DNA of 64,000 bases from Methanobrevibacter sp. (GTDB lineage: Archaea; Methanobacteriota; Methanobacteria; Methanobacteriales; Methanobacteriaceae): NCBI RefSeq assembly GCF_015062935.1, contig NZ_SUTM01000005.1, positions 1 to 64,000 on the forward strand. Direction: 5' to 3'. The position numbers and the translations under genes were made by a program. This document shows positions 1 to 10,550 of the stretch, piece by piece (position 1 is the stretch's first letter; each line of letters starts with the position of its first letter). A model generated the notes under the pieces. The model worked only from the letters and a program-made list of their open reading frames with translations, was not told the origin of the DNA and searched no databases.

Positions 1-125
1 AAAAATTAGAAAAGAAAAAAATCTTGCTCCTCAAAAATTTTTTAATCCGAATCACTTAAGTTTTTGAAAGAGCCAATCTAAAATTACATTTATTGAACAA
101 TATTATAATTTATTCGTAAAAACTA

Positions 126-132
126 TTTATAT
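126..132 (+). promoter_or_regulatory. TATA box of the restriction-modification operon
   Basis: TTTATAT lies in an AT-rich intergenic stretch, its centre about 26 bases before the ATG at 156. Archaeal initiation usually falls near that distance, so the transcript is probably leaderless. There is no Shine-Dalgarno sequence before 156. Bases 1-125 otherwise show nothing recognisable. Confidence 0.5.
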
Positions 133-155
133 GTTTAAAAATAATAATGAATATT

Positions 156-1025
156 ATGATATTATGGAATAAACATCAAGAAAAACTATTTTTTTTAAAC
201 TCAAAAAATTTCGCATCGCCAAGACAACTTTTCTATAAAACCGAAGACGGGAGATATCTTGCATACTGGCCTAAAAAATATAGGGGCAGAAAATCAACTC
301 TTCAGGCCAGAAATTCTCTGATAGGCAACTATACTGAAAAATGGGTTGCAGACCTGTTTGAAGAGATAATTGATGATGAAAATCTCCACATTGTCCAGCA
401 GGCAAGAATCCCTTCAGTAGGAATCACCTCAAAATCCCCTGCAGATATTGCCGTTGCAACATCAGATAACAAAATTTTAAAAGCGTCACAGGTAAAACTT
501 ATATGTGAGGTAAAAATGTCATTGGTGTGGAACTGGGAATATGACCCTCGCCAGGATAATATTTGTGAGGTCGGGGATTTCAGAACCCATCAGGGAAAGC
601 CAAGTTTCACACGTTCGGATTCTGTCTTAAAAGCTATAGGCAAATGCATTGACATTAGGGTTTCAAATCTGGAATCAAGTAAAATACCAATAATTGTTGT
701 GGGAAATGCACCGCTGTCAAACGGATTTTCAAAAAAAGCGGATTACTTGAAACATGCCGGGCTGATTCAGGGATTCTGGTCACTAAATCCGTTCCCGCTA
801 AATCATGGAAATACCCGAAAATCCACACCTAAAAAAGGATTTTACAGATTTGACAACACCTCCGAGTTAAAAAGGCATCTGAATCAATTGTTCGACCAGG
901 ACTTGAATTTCTTTTCAGGCATGCAAAGTCCTGAAAGTCTTGGGAAAATGATTGAAATAGCTGATAGACAGGACAGTTATGAAAATAAGGGATTAAAATT
1001 TTTAAATCTCCTAAAGAGGTCTTAA
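156..1025 (+). CDS. Type II-like restriction endonuclease (PD-(D/E)xK)
   Basis: A 289-residue protein, probably the nuclease partner of the DNA methyltransferase that starts one base after its stop. A PD-(D/E)xK-like constellation is visible: PAD at about residues 95-97 and EVK at about 118-120, followed by an aromatic stretch. This is the usual active-site arrangement of many restriction enzymes, in which Asp, Glu and Lys hold the metal. I do not recognise the recognition specificity. An ATG at 147 would add three residues, but the TATA box at 126-132 places the transcript start near 155, so 156 is preferred. A nuclease role is inferred from the motif plus the methyltransferase neighbour. 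Confidence 0.7.
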   Translation: MILWNKHQEKLFFLNSKNFASPRQLFYKTEDGRYLAYWPKKYRGRKSTLQARNSLIGNYTEKWVADLFEEIIDDENLHIVQQARIPSVGITSKSPADIAVATSDNKILKASQVKLICEVKMSLVWNWEYDPRQDNICEVGDFRTHQGKPSFTRSDSVLKAIGKCIDIRVSNLESSKIPIIVVGNAPLSNGFSKKADYLKHAGLIQGFWSLNPFPLNHGNTRKSTPKKGFYRFDNTSELKRHLNQLFDQDLNFFSGMQSPESLGKMIEIADRQDSYENKGLKFLNLLKRS

Positions 1026-1026
1026 T

Positions 1027-1905
1027 GTGGTAAGAAAAACGGAAAGTTCATCATTCGGTTCTGTGTTGAGGGAATCTCACAATTCCAAAAAATTTTACAG
1101 TGCAAAACTATTCGATCAATTCAAAATCCCGAAAAACATAGAGTTCAAGGAAAATAAAATAGAAAATAGTGACTTAAATAAAATTTACTGCAAATCCAGT
1201 GAGGACATGAGTGAAATACCTGATGACAGTGTTCATCTCATGGTTACCTCACCTCCGTATAATGTCGGAAAGGAATATGATGAGGACTTGTCACTGGACG
1301 AGTATCTCAGACTTCTGAGTTCTGTTTTTGGCCAGTGCTATAAGAAACTGGTCACAGGAGGGCGTGCCTGCATTAACATTGCAAACATCGGCAGAAAGCC
1401 ATACATTCCTCTTCATGCAATGCTTATTGAAATAATGCTTGATTTGGGATTTTTGATGAGAGGTGAAATAATCTGGGACAAGTCAGCAAGTGCAGGAGGA
1501 TCATGCGCATGGGGAAGCTGGATGTCAGCATCCAATCCTGTATTAAGGGATTACCATGAATATATTCTGGTTTTTTCCAAGGGTTCATATTCAAAAAACA
1601 AGGCTCAGGAAAAGCGCGATACAATTGCCAAGGATGATTTTATTCAGTGGACAAAAAGCATATGGACATTTCCTGCAGTCAATGCCAAAAAAATAGGCCA
1701 TCCTGCACCATTTCCAATCGAATTGCCGCACCGTTTAATAAATCTTTACAGCTATGAGGGAGATGTTGTTTTAGACCCATTTTGCGGAAGCGGAACAACA
1801 TGCATTGCAGCTTTACAGAATAACAGAAATTATGTCGCTTATGAAATTAATCAGGACTATGTGGATTTGGCTCAAAAAAGAATTGATAATCATAAATTTA
1901 TTTAA
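1027..1905 (+). CDS. Site-specific DNA methyltransferase, beta class (N4-cytosine or N6-adenine)
   Basis: A 292-residue S-adenosylmethionine-dependent DNA methylase that would protect host sites from the upstream nuclease. The catalytic motif TSPPYN is at residues 74-79 and the AdoMet-binding motif DPFCGSGTT is near 250-258. Catalytic-before-cofactor order defines the beta class of amino-methyltransferases. The start is a GTG one base after the nuclease stop, so the two genes are translationally linked. SPPY-type motifs occur in both N4-C and N6-A enzymes, so the modified base cannot be read from sequence. The enzyme looks complete. Confidence 0.88.
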   Translation: MVRKTESSSFGSVLRESHNSKKFYSAKLFDQFKIPKNIEFKENKIENSDLNKIYCKSSEDMSEIPDDSVHLMVTSPPYNVGKEYDEDLSLDEYLRLLSSVFGQCYKKLVTGGRACINIANIGRKPYIPLHAMLIEIMLDLGFLMRGEIIWDKSASAGGSCAWGSWMSASNPVLRDYHEYILVFSKGSYSKNKAQEKRDTIAKDDFIQWTKSIWTFPAVNAKKIGHPAPFPIELPHRLINLYSYEGDVVLDPFCGSGTTCIAALQNNRNYVAYEINQDYVDLAQKRIDNHKFI

Positions 1906-1950
1906 TAATGTTTTCCAAATATAATATTATAAAATAATTGTGGGATTATT

Positions 1951-2619
1951 ATGGATACACCAATAGTGATATTGAATTATAAAACATATTTGGAATCAAG
2001 TGGTATAAAAGCTTTGGAACTTGCGCATGCTCTGGAAAGTGCTGCAAACGAATCAGGAATTACTATGGTTGCAGCTCCTCAGGCAGCAGACATATACAGA
2101 ATCAGTCAAGAAGCTTCACTCCCTGTTTTTGCTCAACATATTGACCCTATTTCACCAGGGGGACATACCGGTTCTAACTTAATCGATACTTTAATAGAAG
2201 CAGGTGTAAGCGGTTCATTAATCAATCATTCAGAACAAAGAATGAAATTGGCAGACATTGATGAAGTCATTAAATTATGTAAGGCTAATGAAATAGAATC
2301 CTGTGTCTGTACCAACAATATTGAAACTTCAAAAGCTGTAGCAGCACTCAATCCTGTTGCAGTAGCTGTTGAACCTCCTGAATTGATAGGTACTGGAATT
2401 CCTGTATCTCAGGCACAGCCTGAAGTTGTTGAAGATACAGTCAATGAGGTCAAAGCTATCAACAAAGACATTAAGGTATTGTGCGGTGCTGGAATCACTA
2501 CTGGTGATGATATGAAAGCCGCAATGGATTTGGGTGCTGATGGAGTATTGCTCGCATCAGGAATTATTAAGGCAGAAAGTCCAAAAGATGCTTTACTTGA
2601 TTTGGTAAGTAAATTATAA
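1951..2619 (+). CDS. tpiA: Triosephosphate isomerase (archaeal type)
   Basis: Interconverts dihydroxyacetone phosphate and glyceraldehyde 3-phosphate in glycolysis and gluconeogenesis. At 222 residues it is the short archaeal form; bacterial and eukaryotic enzymes are about 250. Visible active-site elements are LNYKTYLES near the N-terminus (Asn and catalytic Lys), INHSEQR (catalytic His) and VEPPELIGTG (catalytic Glu and flexible loop). The phosphate-binding GADGVLLASG stretch is near the C-terminus. A TATA-like element around 1917-1925 puts initiation just before the ATG, so the leader is very short. The pgk gene follows 18 bases after the stop and the two probably form an operon. Confidence 0.96.
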   Translation: MDTPIVILNYKTYLESSGIKALELAHALESAANESGITMVAAPQAADIYRISQEASLPVFAQHIDPISPGGHTGSNLIDTLIEAGVSGSLINHSEQRMKLADIDEVIKLCKANEIESCVCTNNIETSKAVAALNPVAVAVEPPELIGTGIPVSQAQPEVVEDTVNEVKAINKDIKVLCGAGITTGDDMKAAMDLGADGVLLASGIIKAESPKDALLDLVSKL

Positions 2620-2637
2620 TGATTATGAGTGAGAGAA

Positions 2638-3852
2638 ATGGCTGAATTTAATACAATTGATGACTTTGATGTAGAAAATAAAACCGTACTTGTAAGAATC
2701 GATGTTAACTCTCCTGTTGACCCTGGTTCTGGAATCATCCTGGATGATACAAGATTGAAATTGCATGCAAAAACAATTAAGGAATTGTCCAATAAAGGAG
2801 CTAAAGTTGTTATTCTTGCTCATCAAAGCCGTCCTGGTAAAAAGGACTTTACAACTTTATTTCAACATGCAGAAGCTTTATCAGACATTTTAAATTTAAG
2901 AGTAAAATATGTAGATTCTCTTTTCTCATCCTTGGCTAAGGATGCTATCCGTAATTTAAAACCACATGAAATATTACTTCTTGAAAATGTACGTTTCTTC
3001 TCTGAAGAATCCCTTTCAAGAACCCCTGAAGAGCAATCTAAAACCTTACTTGTAAGGCATTTATCTCCTTTAATTGATTATTTTGTCAATGATGCATTTG
3101 CTGCGGCACATCGTTCACAGGCATCCCTTATAGGTTTTACAGTCAACACTCCATCTGCCGCAGGACGTGTCATGGAAGAGGAACTCACTGTAATTCAATC
3201 CGCTTTGGATAATGTTGAACATCCTTGCGTATTTTTACTTGGTGGAATGAAACCTGATGACTCAATTGACGTTATGGAAAATGTATTGAGCAACGGAACT
3301 GCAGATTCCATTTTAACAACAGGTATTGTTGGAAACATTGTATTATGGGCTGCAGGTGTAGATATTGGTCAAGTCAACAGGGATTTCATAGCAAGCAGAG
3401 GATATGAAGACATGGTTGAAAAATCCAAGGAATTAATCGAAAGGTTTGGTGACAAGGTTAAATATCCTATCGATGTTGCATGTGAAATTGACGGTAAAAG
3501 AGTGGACATTGATTTTGAAGAAATTCCAAACGAAGCGATTTTCGACATTGGTGTTAAAACCATCAATTATTATGCAAAAGAGATACGTGATGCAAAATAT
3601 ATATTTGCCAACGGTCCGGCAGGTGTGTTTGAAGATCCTAAATTTGCAATGGGAACTGAAGACTTAATCAATGCAATGGCTAAATCAAATGGATTTTCAC
3701 TTATTGGTGGAGGTCATATTGCAGCTGCAACTGCAGGTCTTGGTTTAGAAGACCAGATGAGCCATTTAAGTAGTGGTGGTGGAGCATGTATCAGCATGCT
3801 TGCAGGTAAAGACCTTGCTGCTGTAGAAGCTCTTAAAAATAGTAAAAAATAA
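2638..3852 (+). CDS. pgk: Phosphoglycerate kinase
   Basis: Catalyses phosphate transfer between 1,3-bisphosphoglycerate and ADP, running towards gluconeogenesis in a methanogen. It is 404 residues, normal for the family. The N-terminal substrate domain has VRIDVNSPVD and the KVVILAHQSRPG region. The C-terminal nucleotide domain has the GGGH element that closes over ATP, near residues 358-361. A GTG at 2629 would add three residues, but the GTGAG-rich stretch at about 2629-2633 looks like the ribosome binding site for the ATG at 2638. It lies directly after tpiA. Its 3' end faces thiE convergently, with only a T-rich spacer (3853-3890) between them. Confidence 0.97.
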   Translation: MAEFNTIDDFDVENKTVLVRIDVNSPVDPGSGIILDDTRLKLHAKTIKELSNKGAKVVILAHQSRPGKKDFTTLFQHAEALSDILNLRVKYVDSLFSSLAKDAIRNLKPHEILLLENVRFFSEESLSRTPEEQSKTLLVRHLSPLIDYFVNDAFAAAHRSQASLIGFTVNTPSAAGRVMEEELTVIQSALDNVEHPCVFLLGGMKPDDSIDVMENVLSNGTADSILTTGIVGNIVLWAAGVDIGQVNRDFIASRGYEDMVEKSKELIERFGDKVKYPIDVACEIDGKRVDIDFEEIPNEAIFDIGVKTINYYAKEIRDAKYIFANGPAGVFEDPKFAMGTEDLINAMAKSNGFSLIGGGHIAAATAGLGLEDQMSHLSSGGGACISMLAGKDLAAVEALKNSKK

Positions 3853-3890
3853 TATTTTTTTACTTTAACTTTTTTTTTAAAAAATAAAAT

Positions 3891-4511
3891 TTAGCTATTG
3901 AAAATTTCCAATAGCTCTTCGGATGATTTTTTCGGATTATCGGAGCTCATTATTGCACTTACAACAGATAATCCTGCAATTCCGGTGTTTTTTAGTTCGT
4001 GTGCATTTTCCAGTGAAATTCCACCTATTGCAACAACGGGAATGTCAATTGACTCGACAATTTCTTTCAGGTCATCTTTTGTTATTTTTGGAGCGTCATC
4101 CTTGGTTTGTGTAGGAAATACCGCACCGGTTCCAATGTAGTCTGCTCCGTCTTTTTGGGCTTTTTGAGCTTCATCGATTGTGGCTGCAGAAACTCCCAGT
4201 ATTTTATCTTCTCCGATAAGTCTTCTGGTGACATCACACGGCATGTCTGACTGGCCCACATGAACTCCGTCAGCATCAATGGCCAGTGCAACATCCACTC
4301 TATCATTAATTATTAACGGAACATTGTATTTTGTTGTAATGTCCTTTACTTTTAATGCCAGATTATAGAAATCTAAAGTTTCAGCAGTTTTTTCTCTAAT
4401 TTGAACTACTGTTGTTCCGCCTTTAATTGCTTCTTCAATAGTGTTCAGGAATTTTTCTACATCGTCGCTTTTATCGGTGACGAGGTATAATGATAAGTCT
4501 AGGTTTTTCAT
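3891..4511 (-). CDS. thiE: Thiamine-phosphate synthase
   Basis: Joins hydroxymethylpyrimidine diphosphate to hydroxyethylthiazole phosphate to make thiamine phosphate. It is 206 residues, typical of ThiE TIM barrels. Recognisable segments are VQIREK (pyrimidine-phosphate site), INDRVDVALAIDADGVHVGQSD, GVSAATIDEA, the GTGAVFPTQTK loop, and VVAIGGIS near the C-terminus. Its ATG overlaps the thiM stop as ATGA, so translation is coupled and both thiamine salvage steps are made together. Confidence 0.96.
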   Translation of the reverse strand: MKNLDLSLYLVTDKSDDVEKFLNTIEEAIKGGTTVVQIREKTAETLDFYNLALKVKDITTKYNVPLIINDRVDVALAIDADGVHVGQSDMPCDVTRRLIGEDKILGVSAATIDEAQKAQKDGADYIGTGAVFPTQTKDDAPKITKDDLKEIVESIDIPVVAIGGISLENAHELKNTGIAGLSVVSAIMSSDNPKKSSEELLEIFNS

Positions 4512-5374
4512 AGTATCTTGATATTTGATTCGTTGATTAAGCTTTCTGCGGTTGTTTTGTAAAGATAATCAATTAGGTATGCTCTAAATGAGCCTGTTCC
4601 TTCATCCTTTTCTTCAACTTTTGCTCTTGCTTTTTCACCTGCAAGGTTCATTGCCAATATTGCAACAAGGCTTCCTTCAAGAGGACTTGATCCGCCCACG
4701 CAGCTTCCGACAATGGAGGATAGCATGCATCCGCTTCCTGTAATCAAAGGCATCATGTCGTCTCCGTTGTCAATTGCTATTGTGGTTTCCCCGTCACTTA
4801 AAATGTCTATAGGTCCGCTGGCCAATATTGTTGTATTAAGTTTTTTTGCAAGTTCCTTGATGATATTTCCGTTATCCTGCAGGTTTTCTTCAGTGATGAT
4901 GTCATTGATGTTTACGTCAACGCCTTTTGCGGCATTGTTTTCGTCAATGACTCCTGTTAATTTTGCAATTGCTTTTATTTCACTTATGTTTCCTCGAATT
5001 GCCGCCATTTGGTATTTGTTGATTAAATCCAATGTGGTTCTGTTTCTAAGTTCTGTTACTCCGACTCCAACAGGGTCCAGTGTTATTGGTGTATTTGTTT
5101 TGTTTGCTGTTTTTGCGCTTATGTGCATTGATTTCACTTGGTCTTTGCTTAATTTTCCTATGTTTATGACTAATGCATCTGCTATGGTTACTACTTCCTC
5201 CAGTTCTTCTGCATCTTCTGCCATAAATGGGGATCCTCCGATTGCAAGGACTGCATTTGCACAATCGTTTATTGTCACTGAATTTGTTATGCAGTGTGTC
5301 AATGGGTTTTTTTCTCGGATTTGCGCTAATGTTTCATCAATTTTTTCAAGGATTTCAGATTCATTATTTATCAT
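4508..5374 (-). CDS. thiM: Hydroxyethylthiazole kinase
   Basis: Phosphorylates 4-methyl-5-(hydroxyethyl)thiazole, feeding ThiE for thiamine salvage. It is 288 residues, slightly longer than the usual ~265-270. It shows the family signatures PLTHCITNSVTINDCAN, GGSPFMAED, a PITLDPVGVG segment and the ATP-site GSGCMLSS loop that carries the catalytic Cys. No Shine-Dalgarno sequence precedes the ATG. A TATA-like element about 29 bases upstream suggests a nearly leaderless transcript. I see no thiamine riboswitch in the short upstream region. First gene of a two-gene minus-strand operon with thiE. Confidence 0.96.
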   Translation of the reverse strand: MINNESEILEKIDETLAQIREKNPLTHCITNSVTINDCANAVLAIGGSPFMAEDAEELEEVVTIADALVINIGKLSKDQVKSMHISAKTANKTNTPITLDPVGVGVTELRNRTTLDLINKYQMAAIRGNISEIKAIAKLTGVIDENNAAKGVDVNINDIITEENLQDNGNIIKELAKKLNTTILASGPIDILSDGETTIAIDNGDDMMPLITGSGCMLSSIVGSCVGGSSPLEGSLVAILAMNLAGEKARAKVEEKDEGTGSFRAYLIDYLYKTTAESLINESNIKIL

Positions 5375-5488
5375 GATTATTAATTATAAATTTTTTATTA
5401 TTTATATTTTAATGAAATTTTCATGATTTATAGTAAAGTATTTAAATAACTTTTAATATAGAATATATTGTTATATGATATTAACATC

Positions 5489-5564
<76 letters not shown>

Positions 5565-5680
5565 TTAATTTATATTCCACATTTCAATTTTTTTATACAA
5601 TATTGAAAATTATAGTAACATTTATATACTATGGAATATAGATTATCATTAGTATGTTATCTGCATACTCTTTTGTATGT

Positions 5681-5755
<75 letters not shown>

Positions 5756-5759
5756 TTTT

Positions 5760-5833
<74 letters not shown>

Positions 5834-5947
5834 TTTAGTATTTATTTATTTGAGTCATATATATTTTTCATGAAAAAATATCTTTTTTTCGTAACCTTTA
5901 TATATGATGAAAATTATACTAATTAATAGTGTATTTGTAAGTTGTGT

Positions 5948-6019
5948 GCCTTGGTGGTGTAGGGGCTATCATGTGGGCCTGTCGAGCCCGCGACTCGGGT
6001 TCAAATCCCGGCCAAGGCG
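5948..6019 (+). tRNA. tRNA-Asp (GUC)
   Basis: The acceptor stem GCCTTGG/CCAAGGC pairs fully; anticodon loop CTGTCGA gives GTC. A strong TTTATATA box near 5896-5904 lies at promoter distance. CCA is not encoded. Confidence 0.95.
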
Positions 6020-6039
6020 TTCAGATTTATGAGTCATGT

Positions 6040-6113
<74 letters not shown>

Positions 6114-6155
6114 TTTCTAATTTTATATTTTAACTTTTCTATCGGAGGAAAAAAT

Positions 6156-6389
6156 TTGAAAATTGATATTCAAGACCATAAACTCGTACCTAAACATGAA
6201 ATTATGAGCGAAGAAGAAATTTCTGAAGAATTTAGTGACGTAGATTATGATTTTAGAGACCTTCCTAAAATAAGAGCTAATGATCCTGTTGTAGAAGCTA
6301 TCGGAGCTCAACCAGGTAATGTTTTAAGGATTACTCGTGATAGTCCTACTGCTGGTGAATATATTACTTATAGGATTGTAGAAGGTTAA
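6156..6389 (+). CDS. rpoH: DNA-directed RNA polymerase subunit H (Rpo5)
   Basis: A 77-residue archaeal RNA polymerase subunit H, equivalent to the C-terminal domain of eukaryotic RPB5. It is recognisable from KHEIMSEEE, LPKIRANDPVV and GNVLRITRDSPTAGEYITYR. It starts at TTG, 8 bases after a strong GGAGG at 6144-6148, and no ATG lies in frame at the right place. It heads the classic archaeal order H-B-A'-A''. The following 239 bases before rpoB'' hold a short leader ORF and a terminator-like hairpin, so rpoH and rpoB'' may be separately controlled. Confidence 0.95.
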   Translation: MKIDIQDHKLVPKHEIMSEEEISEEFSDVDYDFRDLPKIRANDPVVEAIGAQPGNVLRITRDSPTAGEYITYRIVEG

Positions 6390-6512
6390 TTTAGTTTTTA
6401 ATATAATTTTAGAGAGAATGGATATATTTTGATTTCTGTATTTTTTGTTTTTTTAGAAATTCATTATATTTGAACTTAGTTTGAGAGGAATTATCTTAAA
6501 TAGGAGATAGTT

Positions 6513-6542
6513 ATGAGTAAATTAAGAATAATGATTAAATGA
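6513..6542 (+). CDS. Possible 9-codon leader peptide ahead of rpoB''
   Basis: ATG through TGA encodes MSKLRIMIK. It is preceded by TAGGAGAT with a good Shine-Dalgarno GGAG at 6503-6506. A hairpin with a U-rich tail follows 8 bases after the stop, before the polymerase genes. The arrangement resembles attenuation leaders, but such tiny ORFs arise by chance and nothing shows that it is translated. Confidence 0.35.
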   Translation: MSKLRIMIK

Positions 6543-6548
6543 ATTAGT

Positions 6549-6600
6549 TGTTAGGTTATATCCTAACGTATCTGTTATTTTTATTTATTTATTATTTTTA
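6549..6600 (+). terminator. Terminator or attenuator-like hairpin before rpoB''
   Basis: GTTAGG (6550-6555) pairs with CCTAAC (6562-6567) around a six-base loop. A long U-rich tract follows to about 6600. It sits between the short leader ORF and the rpoB'' ribosome binding site, so it could end rpoH transcripts or attenuate the downstream operon. Confidence 0.45.
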
Positions 6601-6628
6601 TTGCGTTACGTAATGCTGGAGGATGTCC

Positions 6629-8173
6629 ATGACAGAGAATAACTGGAAATTAGTTGATGCATTTTTTGACAAGTATGACTTGGTTGATCACCATATCAAA
6701 TCATACAACGATTTTGTAAACCATAGGATTCAAAATATTATTGATATTACTGAACCTATCACTTTGGACGACGGTAAATACACTTTAAAAACTGGTAAAG
6801 TACGTATTGAAAAACCATCCAACAAAGAAGCAGACGGGTCCAGTAGTGAAATTGATCCTACTGAAGCAAGACTTAGGAATTTGAATTATTCAGCGGACAT
6901 GTATCTTGAAATGGCATTGAATGAAGAAGGAGAAGACAATCCTTTGGAAGAAGTATATATTGGTGAATTGCCAGTAATGCTTAAATCCGATATCTGCCAT
7001 CTCAATGGACTCAGTGCTGAAGAATTAATTGAAAAACATGAAGACCCTCAAGATTTAGGTGGTTACTTTATTGTAAACGGTTCTGAAAGAGCTGTTGTAA
7101 CAATGGAAGAGATTGCACCGAACAAAATTATTCTTGAACGTTTAGGGGAAGTTGAAGAAAGACATGCTAAGGCTGTTGTTACTTCCATCAAAAGTGGTTT
7201 CAGAGCAAGAATTACTTTAGAATACAAAAAACCACGTAAAAATGGTGTATTTTTAAGAATTTCCTTCCCGTACCTTCCTGGTGAAATTCCACTCGTAATC
7301 TTATTAAGGGCACTTGGTTTATCCACAGATGAAGAAATCATTACAAAAATATCTGATGACAACAACTTCCAGATGATGATTGCGGATGATATCCAAGTAT
7401 CTCTTGAAGCTTTGAAATTGGATCAAAATGAAATGGACGGCATGACTTTAGACGAAAGAAAACAATACCTGCAAGATGCTGCTATCAAATACATAGGAAA
7501 TAGGGTAGCTAAAAACATGCCTAAAGATTATCGTATCAAACGTGCAAAAGATGTCGTAAATCGTTATCTGTTACCTCACATGGGTACTGAAGAAGACAAA
7601 TGTTACGATAAAGCTATTTACTTAGCTGAAATGACTGAAATGTTACTTGAAGTTATTGAACAAAAAAGAGAACCACACGACAAGGACCACTATACCAACA
7701 AAAGACTCAGAGTATCTGGAGATTTAATGGAAGATTTATTCAGAGTTGCTTTCACTAACTTAACCAGAGATATGAGCTATCAGCTTGAAAGAAGTCTTTC
7801 ACGTGGTAAAGAACTCTCAATTAAACAGGCAGTTCGTAGTGATGTTTTAACCGAAAACATTAAGCACGCTATCGCTACCGGTAATTGGGTAGGTGGAAGA
7901 GCTGGTGTAAGTCAGCTGTTGGACAGAACCAGTTACATGGGTACTCTTTCCCACTTAAGACGTGTTGTATCTCCTTTAACAAGAAGTCAACCTCACTTCG
8001 AAGCAAGAGATTTGCACCCAACACAATTCGGTAAAATATGTCCTAACGAAACTCCGGAAGGACCTAATTGTGGTTTGGTTAAAAATTTAGCATTGTTATG
8101 TAATATTTCTGAAGGTTCAGATGAACAAGCTATTATTGATGTTATTGAACAAATGGATGTTGATTTAATTTAA
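6629..8173 (+). CDS. rpoB2: DNA-directed RNA polymerase subunit B'' (N-terminal half of B)
   Basis: A 514-residue N-terminal half of the second-largest RNA polymerase subunit. Most euryarchaeal methanogens split this subunit into B'' and B'. Visible elements are the GGYFIVNGSERAVV stretch, fork and lobe segments, and the C-terminal HPTQFGKICPNETPEGPNCG signature close to the active centre. The protein ends a short way after that signature at the usual split point. An upstream ATG at 6623 touches the GGAGG at 6618-6622, so the ATG at 6629, six bases after it, is chosen. rpoB' starts 9 bases after the stop. Confidence 0.97.
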   Translation: MTENNWKLVDAFFDKYDLVDHHIKSYNDFVNHRIQNIIDITEPITLDDGKYTLKTGKVRIEKPSNKEADGSSSEIDPTEARLRNLNYSADMYLEMALNEEGEDNPLEEVYIGELPVMLKSDICHLNGLSAEELIEKHEDPQDLGGYFIVNGSERAVVTMEEIAPNKIILERLGEVEERHAKAVVTSIKSGFRARITLEYKKPRKNGVFLRISFPYLPGEIPLVILLRALGLSTDEEIITKISDDNNFQMMIADDIQVSLEALKLDQNEMDGMTLDERKQYLQDAAIKYIGNRVAKNMPKDYRIKRAKDVVNRYLLPHMGTEEDKCYDKAIYLAEMTEMLLEVIEQKREPHDKDHYTNKRLRVSGDLMEDLFRVAFTNLTRDMSYQLERSLSRGKELSIKQAVRSDVLTENIKHAIATGNWVGGRAGVSQLLDRTSYMGTLSHLRRVVSPLTRSQPHFEARDLHPTQFGKICPNETPEGPNCGLVKNLALLCNISEGSDEQAIIDVIEQMDVDLI

Positions 8174-8182
8174 GGAGGTGGA

Positions 8183-10525
<2,343 letters not shown>

Positions 10526-10550
10526 TTGAATTTATAAAAGGAGCCAATAC

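Noticed and set aside
2409-2792. Long antisense frame across tpiA and pgk
   Set aside because: It overlaps two clearly conserved genes and mirrors their codons; it has no ribosome binding site.
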